In this document: piece by piece, positions 8,793 through 17,324 of the stretch
How the letters are laid out: every line of letters begins with the position of its first letter
Numbering within the stretch: position 1 is the first letter of the stretch
Source of the DNA: Rhodobacteraceae bacterium QY30
GTDB taxonomy: Bacteria; Pseudomonadota; Alphaproteobacteria; Rhodobacterales; Rhodobacteraceae
DNA length: 64,000 nt
NCBI GenBank assembly: GCA_002356635.1
Contig: CP023454.1
Span: 310,001-374,000 of the forward strand
Reading direction: 5' to 3'
Notes under the pieces: model-generated
Seen by the model: the letters and a program-made list of their open reading frames with translations, nothing else
What the model was told of the DNA's origin: nothing
Databases searched by the model: none
Translations under genes and position numbers: made by a program

Positions 8793-8817
8793 GGCGGGAT
8801 CGGTCCCGCCCTGTTTC
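8793..8817 (+). terminator. putative terminator between usp and DUF2892 gene
   Basis: Perfect stem GGCGGGA / TCCCGCC with a TCGG loop followed by CTGTTTC. It is also only 13 bp before the start of the next gene, so it could instead be a 5' leader hairpin. Confidence 0.5.
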
Positions 8818-8830
8818 AGAGGAGCTATCC

Positions 8831-9031
8831 ATGACACTTGATCGTTCTGTGCTGCTGTTTGCCGGCGTGATGGTGCTGCTGTCCGTCGTCCTGACGCAGT
8901 TCGTCCATTCCGGCTTCGTATGGCTGACGGTGTTCATCGGGGTGAACCTGATCCAGTCCAGCTTTACCGGTTTCTGTCCGGCGGCGGGCCTGTTCCGGCG
9001 CCTTGGAATCAAGTCGGGTTGTGCCTTCTGA
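8831..9031 (+). CDS. DUF2892-type inner-membrane protein
   Basis: A 66-residue protein with two membrane helices (about 6-23 and 28-45). It ends in the family-typical FTGFCPAAGLFRRLG followed by a cysteine-containing tail. Members are often fused or adjacent to rhodanese (YgaP type) and are associated with sulfur transfer; here no rhodanese is next door. The start is set by AGAGGAG. A G/C-rich hairpin follows, shared with the convergent cold-shock gene. Confidence 0.85.
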   Translation: MTLDRSVLLFAGVMVLLSVVLTQFVHSGFVWLTVFIGVNLIQSSFTGFCPAAGLFRRLGIKSGCAF

Positions 9032-9051
9032 ACCGGTTCCGGAAACGAAAA

Positions 9052-9074
9052 GGGGCGCGCCGACGGCACGCCCC
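9052..9074. terminator. convergent hairpin
   Basis: Arms GGGGCGCGCC and GGC-A-CGCCCC pair with one mismatch. It lies between the convergent DUF2892 and cold-shock genes, with an A-rich left flank that becomes a T-run for the minus-strand gene. Confidence 0.6.
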
Positions 9075-9101
9075 CCGAAATTCACGCTCGGAAGCGGTCG
9101 A

Positions 9102-9308
9102 TCAGACCAGCGCCAGGTTGATGGCGCTTTCGCGGCCGTCACGGCCGGCTTCGATGTCGAAGGTCACTTTCGCGCCGTCCGCCAGCGAACGGATGCCCGC
9201 ACGCTCGACCGCCGAGATGTGGACGAACACGTCCTTCCGTCCGCCTTCCGGCTCGATGAAGCCGAAACCTTTGGTGGCGTTGAACCATTTCACGGTGCCA
9301 TTGGCCAT
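9102..9308 (-). CDS. cold-shock domain protein (CspA family)
   Basis: A 68-residue single cold-shock domain. RNP1 is seen as KGFGFIEP and RNP2 as VFVHISAV, with NGTVKWFN at the start. It binds single-stranded RNA/DNA and melts secondary structure; members can be constitutive or cold-induced. The true start is the internal ATG at 9308; the upstream extension is leader, and about 225 bp of non-coding sequence separates it from the next gene, consistent with the long leader of csp transcripts. Confidence 0.95.
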   Translation of the reverse strand: MANGTVKWFNATKGFGFIEPEGGRKDVFVHISAVERAGIRSLADGAKVTFDIEAGRDGRESAINLALV

Positions 9309-9534
9309 CGTGGATACTCCTGTCATATGCTGCCCGCGAAAGTGCGGCAGCCCGGCAAAGTCAGCGCAGATCGAAGACTGTGGCCGGTGACGGAGAACAG
9401 CAGGTCGAAAGGGGTAACGTCGCCCGCTTCCTATGCGCGCAATGGGTCCGAAAAGCAAGCGTCATGCAAAAAGCCGTTCGGGCCGCACCGTCAGGCGACT
9501 GAGGGCGCGGGGGGCAGATGCGGCCCGACGGTCG

Positions 9535-9693
9535 TCAGATCCGGCCCATGAGGACGAGGATCAGGATGATCAGCAGGATCAGCCCGACCCCGCCGACGGG
9601 GCCATATCCCCAGCCCCGGGAATAACCCCAGGTCGGCAGGGCACCGATCAGGGCCAGGACAAGGATGATGAGAAGGATGGTTCCGAGCGTCAT
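9535..9693 (-). CDS. DUF3309 small membrane protein
   Basis: A 52-residue protein with two hydrophobic helices (LGTILLIILVLALIG and VGLILLIILILVLMG). They flank the conserved turn LPTWGYSRGWGYGP, the hallmark of DUF3309. Function is unknown; such genes are widespread in alpha- and betaproteobacteria and often stress-associated. AAGGAG sits just upstream of the ATG at 9693. Confidence 0.85.
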   Translation of the reverse strand: MTLGTILLIILVLALIGALPTWGYSRGWGYGPVGGVGLILLIILILVLMGRI

Positions 9694-9840
9694 GTGAACT
9701 CCTTTCCGGATACCGCCGCAGGGCGGTCTGTTCCGAGGAAATGCACATGCCGCCACACCGGTTCCACCCGCGCGATCGGTTTGCCATCGCATGGGCCATC
9801 CGATAGTGCGGAAAAGCGAGATATCTGAAGGAGCGGCAGG

Positions 9841-10350
9841 ATGGATGCGCTGGTGCGGTCGGGCGGAGTTTGCGAATTCTGCGGATCAGGGGATGCGGTT
9901 GCCGCCGTGGGGGTCCCGCCGGCCGGCGATGTGGCGCTTTGCGCGGTCTGCCGCGGCGAGGAGGATGCCCCGGCCGGACACTGGCGGTGCCTTGAGGGCG
10001 CGGCGTGGTCGGCAGAGCCGGTGGTGCAGTTCGCCGTCTGGCGCAAGCTGGGAGACATCGATCAGTCCTGGGCTGTCGAGACGCGTGACGGGATGATCCT
10101 GTTGCCCGAGGCCGAGGGCTGGGCCGCCATCCCCGTGGTCGAACACAAGGACTGCCACGGCACCCGACTGGCACAGGGCGACACCGTGGTGCTGATCAAG
10201 GATCTGGTCGTGAAGGGCGCGGGCTTCACGGCCAAGCGCGGCACGGCCGTCCGGGGGATTTCGCTGGTGCCCGACAACGCGGGCCAGATCGAAGGCCGGG
10301 TCGAAGGCCAGCGGATCGTGATCCTGACCGAATTCGTGAAGAAGAAGTAA
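9841..10350 (+). CDS. PhnA-domain (YjdM-like) zinc-ribbon protein
   Basis: A 169-residue protein with an N-terminal zinc ribbon (CEFCG and CAVCR, residues about 11-38) and a C-terminal PhnA domain. The latter contains DCHGTRLAQGDTVVLIKDL and VKGAGFTAKRGT, characteristic of the family. Despite the historical name it is not linked to phosphonate breakdown by firm evidence; the role is unclear. AAGGAG precedes the start. It converges with the PagL-like gene only 3 bp away. Confidence 0.9.
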   Translation: MDALVRSGGVCEFCGSGDAVAAVGVPPAGDVALCAVCRGEEDAPAGHWRCLEGAAWSAEPVVQFAVWRKLGDIDQSWAVETRDGMILLPEAEGWAAIPVVEHKDCHGTRLAQGDTVVLIKDLVVKGAGFTAKRGTAVRGISLVPDNAGQIEGRVEGQRIVILTEFVKKK

Positions 10351-10353
10351 CGG

Positions 10354-10836
10354 TCAGAAGCTGCGATGATAGCGCAGCATGATACCGTTCATGCCCGGGT
10401 TCATGTGGCCGATGCTGGCGTTCGACACATGCCCGGCGGCCAGTGACAAGGCGCTGCCATTATCGAAGCGGTAGCCCAGGCCCAGAAGGCTGCGCACCTC
10501 GAAGTCGCTGCCAAGGTCTGCCTTGGCGGTGGCCGCGTGGTAATAGCCAGGCATGACACTGGCTTCGACGAACCAGCGGTTCGACAGCGGCGCCTTTGCC
10601 ACCACTCCCCCGCCAATCCAGGCCGAGCCATCGGTATCGGCGCCGACGCCGGCGCCAAGTCCCAGTTTCAGCCAGCCGTAATCCCAGCGCGGCTTGCCGT
10701 GCAGTTCCAGCATCATCGCCGCCTTGGCGCCGGACCGCAGTTCCCATCCGGAAATGCTGCCAACCCACTCCTGCCCATGAGAGGGACCGGCAAAGGCCAT
10801 GAAAAGGGCAAGAGTCGTCAGGGCTTTGCGGTTCAT
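10354..10836 (-). CDS. PagL-like acyloxyacyl hydrolase (lipid A 3-O-deacylase family)
   Basis: A 160-residue protein with a signal peptide (cleavage near HGQ, about residue 22), alternating beta-barrel strands and a C-terminal aromatic residue (RYHRSF), as expected for an outer-membrane barrel. The family motif H-x-S-N is present as GHVSNASIGHMNPG. In characterised PagL a glutamate completes the His-Ser-Glu triad shortly downstream. Here the corresponding stretch NPGMNGIML has no Glu, so catalysis is uncertain. Family membership is inferred from this motif and topology. Confidence 0.65.
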   Translation of the reverse strand: MNRKALTTLALFMAFAGPSHGQEWVGSISGWELRSGAKAAMMLELHGKPRWDYGWLKLGLGAGVGADTDGSAWIGGGVVAKAPLSNRWFVEASVMPGYYHAATAKADLGSDFEVRSLLGLGYRFDNGSALSLAAGHVSNASIGHMNPGMNGIMLRYHRSF

Positions 10837-11023
10837 GATGGGCCTGCGATTGGCTGAGGGTGTGGGGTGTTGGCGCGCAGGCTAAGGTCTTCAGCCGGAC
10901 CGGGCAAGGACCATTGGCAGCGGGAACAGTGCGTGGATGAACACCGGATGACCGTTCAGGCGGATTGAAAATCCGGAAAGGCCGAGGCGGAAACGGTCTT
11001 CAAGAGGGCGCTGGTCAAGGCCA

Positions 11024-11047
11024 AGGGCCGCCCGGTGGGGCGGCCCT
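11024..11047 (-). terminator. putative hairpin terminator of ettA
   Basis: Perfect 10-bp stem AGGGCCGCCC / GGGCGGCCCT with a 4-base loop, 19 bp past the ettA stop codon. The following minus-strand sequence TTGGCCTTGACC is only weakly T-rich. Confidence 0.55.
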
Positions 11048-11066
11048 GCATGCCGGTTTCGATAGT

Positions 11067-12722
11067 TCAGCGGGTGAATTTCTTGTACTTCACCCGCTTC
11101 GGCTGGATGCTGTCGGCACCCAGGCGGCGGACCTTGTCCTGTTCGTATTCCTCGAAATTGCCCTCGAAGAATTCCACATGCGCATCGCCCTCGAAGGCCA
11201 GGATATGCGTGCAGAGACGGTCAAGGAAGAAGCGGTCGTGCGAGATGATGACCGCGCAGCCGGCAAAATCCTCGATCGCGGCTTCCAATGCCTGAAGGGT
11301 TTCCACGTCCAAGTCGTTGGTCGGTTCGTCCAGCAGAAGGACGTTGCCGCCTGATTTCAGCAGCTTGGCCATGTGGACGCGGTTGCGTTCACCGCCCGAC
11401 AGCAGGCCGACCTTCTTCTGCTGGTCGGCGCCCTTGAAGTTGAACGCGCCCGTGTAGTTCCGGCTGTTCACCTGCGCATCGCCCAGTTCGATGATCTCGG
11501 CGCCACCCGAAACCTCTTCCCAGACGGTCTTGTCGGGGTCGAGCGCATCGCGCGACTGGTCGACATAGGCCAGCTTGACGGTGTCACCCACGGTAATGGT
11601 GCCGGAATCGGGCTTTTCGGCACCGATGATCATCCGCATCAGCGTGGACTTGCCCGCACCGTTGGGGCCGATGATGCCCAGGATCCCGCCGGGCGGCAGC
11701 GAGAAGCTCAGATCCTCGATCAGCTGCTTGTCGCCCAGGTGCTTGGACAGATTCTCGACCTCGATCACCTTGCCGCCCAGGCGCGGGCCGTTCGGGATGA
11801 TGATCTGGGCCTTGCCCACCCGTTCCTTGACGCCTTCGTCGGCCAGTTTGTTGTAGGCCGCGATCCGGGCCTTGGACTTGGCCTGCCGCGCCTTGACGCC
11901 GGCGCGGATCCATTCGAGTTCCTTTTCCAGGACCTTCTGCTTGGCCTTGTCCTCGCGGGCTTCCTGTTCCATCCGCTTGGCCTTCTGTTCCAGCCAGCTG
12001 GAATAGTTGCCTTCGTAGGGAATGCCGCGGCCGCGCTCCAGTTCCAGGATCCAGCTGGTGATGTCATCCAGGAAATAGCGGTCGTGGGTGACGATCAGGA
12101 TCGTGCCCTGATATTCGATCAGGTGCTTTTGCAGCCAGGCGATGGTTTCGGCGTCCAGGTGGTTGGTCGGTTCGTCCAGCAGCAGCATGTCCGGCGCTTC
12201 CAGAAGCAGCTTGCACAGCGCCACCCGGCGCTTTTCACCGCCCGAAAGGGACGAGACATCGGCATCGTCGGGAGGGCAGCGGAGGGCCTCCATCGCCACG
12301 TCGACCTGGCTGTCCAGATCCCACAGGTTCTGGCTGTCGATGGTGTCCTGAAGCTGCGCCATCTCGTCCGCGGTTTCGTCCGAGTAGTTCATCGCCAGTT
12401 CGTTGTAGCGGTCCAGGATCGCCTGTTTCGCCGCCACGCCCTGCATGATGTTGCCGCGGACGTTCAGGGATTCGTCCAGTTGCGGTTCCTGCGGCAGGTA
12501 GCCCACGCGCGCGCCCTTGGCGGCCCAGGCCTCGCCCGAGAAATCCTTGTCGATGCCGGCCATGATGCGCAAAAGCGTGGACTTGCCGGCGCCGTTGACG
12601 CCCACGACACCGATCTTGACGCCGGGAAGGAAATTCAGGCGGATGTTTTCAAAGCATTTCTTGCCGCCGGGATAGGTCTTGGAGACACCATCCATGTGAT
12701 AGACATACTGGTAGGAGGCCAT
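11067..12722 (-). CDS. ettA: energy-dependent translational throttle protein EttA (ABC-F ATPase)
   Basis: A 551-residue soluble protein with two ABC cassettes and no membrane domain. Walker A motifs are VGVNGAGKST and IGPNGAGKST; signatures are SLSGGEKRR and LLSGGERNR. A charged linker and arm region separate them (KAKRMEQEAREDKAKQKVLE and neighbours). Length and order match EttA, which binds the ribosomal E site and gates entry into elongation according to ADP/ATP ratio. The start MASYQYVYHM is chosen over a long 5' extension that has no coding character. It is divergent from nadD. Confidence 0.93.
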   Translation of the reverse strand: MASYQYVYHMDGVSKTYPGGKKCFENIRLNFLPGVKIGVVGVNGAGKSTLLRIMAGIDKDFSGEAWAAKGARVGYLPQEPQLDESLNVRGNIMQGVAAKQAILDRYNELAMNYSDETADEMAQLQDTIDSQNLWDLDSQVDVAMEALRCPPDDADVSSLSGGEKRRVALCKLLLEAPDMLLLDEPTNHLDAETIAWLQKHLIEYQGTILIVTHDRYFLDDITSWILELERGRGIPYEGNYSSWLEQKAKRMEQEAREDKAKQKVLEKELEWIRAGVKARQAKSKARIAAYNKLADEGVKERVGKAQIIIPNGPRLGGKVIEVENLSKHLGDKQLIEDLSFSLPPGGILGIIGPNGAGKSTLMRMIIGAEKPDSGTITVGDTVKLAYVDQSRDALDPDKTVWEEVSGGAEIIELGDAQVNSRNYTGAFNFKGADQQKKVGLLSGGERNRVHMAKLLKSGGNVLLLDEPTNDLDVETLQALEAAIEDFAGCAVIISHDRFFLDRLCTHILAFEGDAHVEFFEGNFEEYEQDKVRRLGADSIQPKRVKYKKFTR

Positions 12723-12887
12723 GACACGGTCCTTCATGCGGGGGAATAAAGTTGGCCTGCGTTCTATCCGCGCCGGGCGTTCACTGCAACGGGCGGCGAC
12801 AGAAGCGGTTGCACGCGTTGACTCCGCCCCCACCGGGCGCGAAAAAGGCGCGATGCGCGGTCGGGGCGGCATCGCAAGTGGGGAAAT

Positions 12888-13496
12888 ATGCAGGGTTTTC
12901 CGATAGCGGTGCCGGGAATGGCCGTTGGTCTGCTGGGCGGGTCCTTCGATCCGGCTCATGACGGCCATGCCCATCTGACGCGTGAGGCCCTGAAGCGGTT
13001 CGGCCTGCAACGGGTCTGGTGGCTGGTCAGTCCCGGCAATCCGCTGAAGGCCAATCCGCCGGCCCCGATGGCGGAGCGGATCGCCCGGGCAAGGGCCGTG
13101 ATGGACGATCCGCGCGTCGTCGTCACCGACATCGAGGCGCAGCTTGGCACCCGCTACACGGCCCAGACGCTCAGGCGGCTGAAGGCGCTGTATCCCGGCG
13201 TTCGTTTCGTCTGGCTGATGGGCGCGGACAACCTGGCGCAGTTCGACCGGTGGCAGCAGTGGGAATGGATCATGCAGAACGTCCCCATCGGGGTGATCGC
13301 GCGGCCCGACTACCGGCTGGAGGCGCGGGGATCGCGGGCGGTCGAGGAATATGCACGGTACCGGATCGCGCCGCAGCACTCGCAAATGTTACCGCGAGTC
13401 GCGCCGCCGGCATGGTGTTTTCTGGACGTGCCGATGATGAAGCATTCGTCCTCGGCCATCCGGGCGCGGGGCGAATGGGGCAGACAGGGCCGCTGA
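12888..13496 (+). CDS. nadD: nicotinate-nucleotide adenylyltransferase
   Basis: A 202-residue cytoplasmic enzyme that joins ATP and nicotinate mononucleotide to deamido-NAD, a step of NAD synthesis. Seen: the nucleotidyltransferase motif [11 protein letters not shown], the VSPGNPLK segment, and the C-terminal SSSAIRARG, equivalent to the ISSTXIR motif. GGGGA lies just before the ATG. The dacB gene begins 27 bp after its stop, so the two are probably co-transcribed. Confidence 0.93.
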   Translation: MQGFPIAVPGMAVGLLGGSFDPAHDGHAHLTREALKRFGLQRVWWLVSPGNPLKANPPAPMAERIARARAVMDDPRVVVTDIEAQLGTRYTAQTLRRLKALYPGVRFVWLMGADNLAQFDRWQQWEWIMQNVPIGVIARPDYRLEARGSRAVEEYARYRIAPQHSQMLPRVAPPAWCFLDVPMMKHSSSAIRARGEWGRQGR

Positions 13497-13522
13497 GCGG
13501 CCGGCAGAGAAACGGGTTCGAC

Positions 13523-15016
13523 ATGTGGACAAGACGGTCATTCCTGGGGGGGCTGATGGTGGCAGGGGCCTGGCCGGCGCTGGCCGATGCCCCGATGACC
13601 TCGCCACGCTCGCCTGTCCGCAAGCTTCAGTCTCCGGCGATCCAGCAGGGGACCAGGATCTTGGCCCAGCCGGCCGAGGATCTGATTGCCGCGGCGAAGC
13701 TTGGCGGAGAGGTGACCTATGCGGTCATCGACGCCGCGACCGGACTGGGACTGGAGGCGCGGGGCGGGCAGCGGCTGATGCCGCCGGCCAGCACACTGAA
13801 GGCCATCACGTCGCTTTACGCGCTGGAATGCCTGGGGGCGGATCATCGCTTTGCCACGCGGCTGGTGGCGACGGGCCCGGTTTCGGGCGGGCTGGTGCAG
13901 GGCGATCTGGTGCTGGCAGGGGGTGGCGATCCGACGCTTTCCACGGATGAGCTGGGCGACATGGCGGCCGCTTTGAAGATGGCCGGCGTGACGGGGATCA
14001 CCGGGCAGTTCCTGGTCTGGGGTGGGGCGCTGCCCTATCTGCGCGCCATCGATGACGGGCAGCCCGAATATCTGGGCTACAACCCCGCCGTGTCGGGGCT
14101 GAACCTGAACTACAACCGCGTGAATTGCGAATGGCGCCGGGTGAACGGCGATTACCAGATCGGGCTGGACGCGCGGGCGGAACGTTTCGTGCCGGCGGTT
14201 TCCAGCGCCCGCGTCACGATCGCGGACCGTGAAAAGCCGCTGTTCGCCTACGCCGACAGCGACCGGGCCGAAGTCTGGTCCGTGGCGCGCAAGGCGCTGG
14301 GCAAGGGCGGCAGCCGCTGGTTGCCGGTGCGGCGCCCCGATGCTTATGCGGGCGATGTGTTCCGCACGCTGGCGAAGGCGCAGGGGATCGACCTGCCGCA
14401 ACCGCGCATGACCGACCGGCAGCCGCAGGGAACGGTGCTGGCCAGCCACGCCAGCGAGGGCCTGCGCACGGTGCTGAAGGCGATGCTGAAGCATTCGACG
14501 AACCTGACGGCGGAAGCCGTGGGAATGGCCGCATCGCTCCGGATGGGGGCGGCGGTGGATCACGAAGCTTCGGCCCGCGCCATGACGCAATGGTTGCAGG
14601 CGCGCGTCGGCGTATCGGATGCGGTGCTGCATGACCATTCGGGCCTGGGCGCCACCACCCGGATTTCGGCCGAGGACATGGTGCGCACCCTCCGCGCGCT
14701 GGGGCCGAAAGCGGGCCTGCGCGGGTTGATGAAGCCGGTGGTGTTCAAGGACGACAAGGGCAAGAAGGCCGCGCATCCGATCCTGGTCGAGGCCAAGACC
14801 GGAACGCTGAATTTCGTTTCGGCGCTGACGGGCTTCATGGTGACGCCGGATGGGCGCGAGCTGATCTTTGCGATCTTCACCGGCGATGTCGCGCGCCGCG
14901 ACGCGCTGCCGCTGGAGGCGCGCGAGTCACCCGAGGGCGGTGCGGCCTGGGTGCGGCGGTCGAAGCGACTGCAACAGCAACTGATCGAACGCTGGGGCGC
15001 GGTCTACGGGGCCTGA
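13523..15016 (+). CDS. dacB: D-alanyl-D-alanine carboxypeptidase/endopeptidase (PBP4, class C)
   Basis: A 497-residue periplasmic penicillin-binding protein of the S13 family. A Tat-like signal (RRSFLGGL, then AWPALADA) occupies the first 25 residues. The active-site set is complete: S90-x-x-K93 in PASTLKA, S-x-N in HSTNLTAE and K425-T-G in EAKTGTLN. It trims or cleaves peptide crosslinks in murein. The start at 13523 is preferred because the signal peptide begins there. It follows nadD closely; a GCCACCG hairpin lies beyond the stop. Confidence 0.92.
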   Translation: MWTRRSFLGGLMVAGAWPALADAPMTSPRSPVRKLQSPAIQQGTRILAQPAEDLIAAAKLGGEVTYAVIDAATGLGLEARGGQRLMPPASTLKAITSLYALECLGADHRFATRLVATGPVSGGLVQGDLVLAGGGDPTLSTDELGDMAAALKMAGVTGITGQFLVWGGALPYLRAIDDGQPEYLGYNPAVSGLNLNYNRVNCEWRRVNGDYQIGLDARAERFVPAVSSARVTIADREKPLFAYADSDRAEVWSVARKALGKGGSRWLPVRRPDAYAGDVFRTLAKAQGIDLPQPRMTDRQPQGTVLASHASEGLRTVLKAMLKHSTNLTAEAVGMAASLRMGAAVDHEASARAMTQWLQARVGVSDAVLHDHSGLGATTRISAEDMVRTLRALGPKAGLRGLMKPVVFKDDKGKKAAHPILVEAKTGTLNFVSALTGFMVTPDGRELIFAIFTGDVARRDALPLEARESPEGGAAWVRRSKRLQQQLIERWGAVYGA

Positions 15017-15030
15017 TCGCCGCGCCACCG

Positions 15031-15453
15031 TCAGATCGTGCGGTGGCGGGCCCTGGCGCCGTATTCGATAGCGGCGGCCTGAAGGTGTTCCAGCGCCAAT
15101 TCCTCGCGCAGTTCCTCCAGCATCCGAAGCTCGGACTGACCCAGGCGGATGTCGGCGGCGGCCACATCGCAGGCCAGGGCATAGGCGGTTTCGTGCAGCT
15201 TCTGCGGCAGGGCGGCACGCACCATGGCGAAAAAGGCGTCCAGTCCGTCTTCGTCCTCGAACAGCGAATAGACCGTCTGCGCCACGGCGGCGGTCCGGTC
15301 GCTGTCGTAGCCCGCAAAGACCGGGAGGTGGTTCACCTGCCGGTCGATGGCCAGGAGTTCCGCCGTGCGGATCGTCTCGTCCGAGGCCGAAACCGCCACC
15401 ATGACGGCCACAAGGGCATCCTGGGCGGTGAAGGAGGGCAGTCTCTGCGGCAT
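15031..15453 (-). CDS. TerB-like protein
   Basis: A 140-residue all-helical cytoplasmic protein. The pattern DALVAVMVAVSASDETIRTAEL, read with its second acidic repeat AAADIRLGQSELRMLEEL, resembles the duplicated acidic loops of TerB/TerB-like metal-binding proteins. Other ter genes are absent, so tellurite resistance should not be assumed; solitary TerB-like proteins are common and uncharacterised. ATG 15453 is preferred over the in-frame ATG at 15489 because GGGAGAGA precedes it. Confidence 0.75.
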   Translation of the reverse strand: MPQRLPSFTAQDALVAVMVAVSASDETIRTAELLAIDRQVNHLPVFAGYDSDRTAAVAQTVYSLFEDEDGLDAFFAMVRAALPQKLHETAYALACDVAAADIRLGQSELRMLEELREELALEHLQAAAIEYGARARHRTI

Positions 15454-15566
15454 CGGTCTCTCCCGGCTGGTGCCTGTTTGCCGCGACATTATTGACGATG
15501 CCCCCCCCGTTCAATAGGACCGGGGCGCGGGCCTTGAAGGCGCGCCTTTTCACCGGATGATCCACC

Positions 15567-17147
15567 ATGACCACGTTGCGCGATGCTGCGATGAACTCCA
15601 AAGCCTGGCCTTTCGAGGAAGCGCGCCGCGTGCTCAAACGCTATGAAAAGAAGGACCCGGAAAAGGGCTATGTGCTGTTTGAAACCGGCTATGGCCCGTC
15701 GGGCCTGCCGCATATCGGCACCTTCGGCGAGGTGCAGCGCACCACCATGATCCGCCGTGCGTTCGAGATCATCAGCGACATCCCCACGCGTCTGTTCTGC
15801 TTTTCGGATGACCTGGACGGGATGCGCAAGGTTCCCGACAACGTCCCGCAGCCGGACATGCTGCGCGAAAACCTTCAGCGCCCGCTGACCAGCGTTCCCG
15901 ATCCCTTTGGCGAATACCCCAGCTTTGGCGACCACAACAACGCCATGCTGCGCCGGTTCCTGGATACCTTCGGGTTCGAATACGAATTCATCAGCGCGAC
16001 CGAGTTCTACCGCTCGGGCCGGTTCGACGACACGCTGCGGCTGGCGGCGGAACGTTATGACGACATAATGAAGATCATGCTGGCCAGCTTGCGCGAGGAA
16101 CGCCAGCAGACCTATTCCTGCTTCCTGCCGATCCACCCCGAAACCGGCCGGGTGCTTTACGTGCCGATCAAGCATGTGGATGCGAAGAACGCCACTGTCA
16201 CCTTCGATGACGAGACGGGCCGCGAATGGACGCTACCGGTGACCGGCGGCAACGTGAAGCTGCAGTGGAAGCCCGATTTCGGCGCGCGCTGGGCGGCGCT
16301 GGATGTCGACTTTGAAATGTATGGCAAGGATCACAGCACCAACACGCCGATCTACGATGGAATCTGCGAGGTTTTGGGCGGCCGGAAGCCCGAACATTTC
16401 ACCTATGAACTGTTCCTGGACGAGAACGGCCAGAAGATTTCGAAATCGAAGGGCAATGGCCTGACCATCGACGAATGGCTGACCTATGCGGCGACGGAAT
16501 CGCTTGGATACTTCATGTATCAGAAGCCGAAGACGGCGAAGCGGATGCACTTCGACGTGATCCCGAAGGCGGTGGACGAATATCACCAGCAGCTGAAGGC
16601 CTTCCCGGGGCAGGATGCGGCGGGGCAGTTGAACAACCCCGTCTGGCATATCCACGGCGGCAAGCCGCCCGCGTCGGACATGGTCGTGCCCTTTGCGATG
16701 CTTCTGAACCTGGCCAGCGTGGCCGGGGCCAAAGACAAGACCGGGCTTTGGGGCTTCATCCGCCGCTATGCCCCGGACGCCAGCCCCGAACATAACCCGC
16801 AGATGGACCAGGCGGCGGAATTTGCGGTGCGCTACTTCAACGATTTCGTGGCGCCCACGCGGACCTTCCGCCTGCCCACCGACAAGGAACGCGCCGCGCT
16901 GGAGGATCTGGTGGCCCGCCTGAAAGTCTGGACCGGCGGCCTGGATGCCGAGGCGCTGCAGACGATGGTCTTTGCGGTGGGCACCGAACACGGGTTCGAG
17001 CCGCTGCGCGACTGGTTCACCGCGCTGTACGAGGTGCTGCTGGGCGCCAGCCAGGGGCCGCGTTTCGGGGGTTTCATCGCGCTTTATGGTGTAGATGAAA
17101 CGATTTCCCTGATCGAGCGCGCTTTGAGGGGCGACCTCGCCTCCTGA
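15567..17147 (+). CDS. lysS: class I lysyl-tRNA synthetase
   Basis: A 526-residue enzyme charging tRNA-Lys. It has the class I signatures LPHIGTF (48-54) and KISKS (290-294), and a helical anticodon-binding C-terminal region. Most bacteria use an unrelated class II LysRS; the class I form is the normal one in alphaproteobacteria and archaea. It is a single-gene unit with a good terminator. Confidence 0.96.
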   Translation: MTTLRDAAMNSKAWPFEEARRVLKRYEKKDPEKGYVLFETGYGPSGLPHIGTFGEVQRTTMIRRAFEIISDIPTRLFCFSDDLDGMRKVPDNVPQPDMLRENLQRPLTSVPDPFGEYPSFGDHNNAMLRRFLDTFGFEYEFISATEFYRSGRFDDTLRLAAERYDDIMKIMLASLREERQQTYSCFLPIHPETGRVLYVPIKHVDAKNATVTFDDETGREWTLPVTGGNVKLQWKPDFGARWAALDVDFEMYGKDHSTNTPIYDGICEVLGGRKPEHFTYELFLDENGQKISKSKGNGLTIDEWLTYAATESLGYFMYQKPKTAKRMHFDVIPKAVDEYHQQLKAFPGQDAAGQLNNPVWHIHGGKPPASDMVVPFAMLLNLASVAGAKDKTGLWGFIRRYAPDASPEHNPQMDQAAEFAVRYFNDFVAPTRTFRLPTDKERAALEDLVARLKVWTGGLDAEALQTMVFAVGTEHGFEPLRDWFTALYEVLLGASQGPRFGGFIALYGVDETISLIERALRGDLAS

Positions 17148-17169
17148 GCTGGAAAGGGAAGGTTGTTGC

Positions 17170-17196
17170 GGCCCCGCCTTGGGTGGGGCCCTTTTC
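17170..17196 (+). terminator. intrinsic terminator of lysS
   Basis: Nine-base stem GGCCCCGCC / GGTGGGGCC (one G-T pair) with a TTG loop, followed by CTTTTC. Confidence 0.85.
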
Positions 17197-17324
17197 ATGC
17201 CCGGCGTTGCCGATTGCGCGCGGGACCGCGCGACGGATTTTTTCGCCGTTGATCCCCGAACGCTAAAGCCCCTGCCATCATCCGCCGCGACCAGCGCGGT
17301 CGGCGGCATCAGCGGGAGGCTTCG

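Noticed and set aside
9841-10350. Phosphonate utilisation gene
   Set aside because: The PhnA domain name is historical; no phn lyase genes are in the window.
12818-12846. TTGACT as a -35 box for nadD
   Set aside because: The -10 position at 17 bp reads GAAAAA, so the promoter is not supported.
11067-13385. Long 5' extension of the EttA frame covering nadD in antisense
   Set aside because: The family N-terminus begins at 12722; upstream the frame is the complement of nadD, which has clear motifs.
15031-15453. Tellurite-resistance system
   Set aside because: Only a single TerB-like gene is present; no TerC, TerD or TerE-like genes occur nearby, so a resistance operon cannot be claimed.
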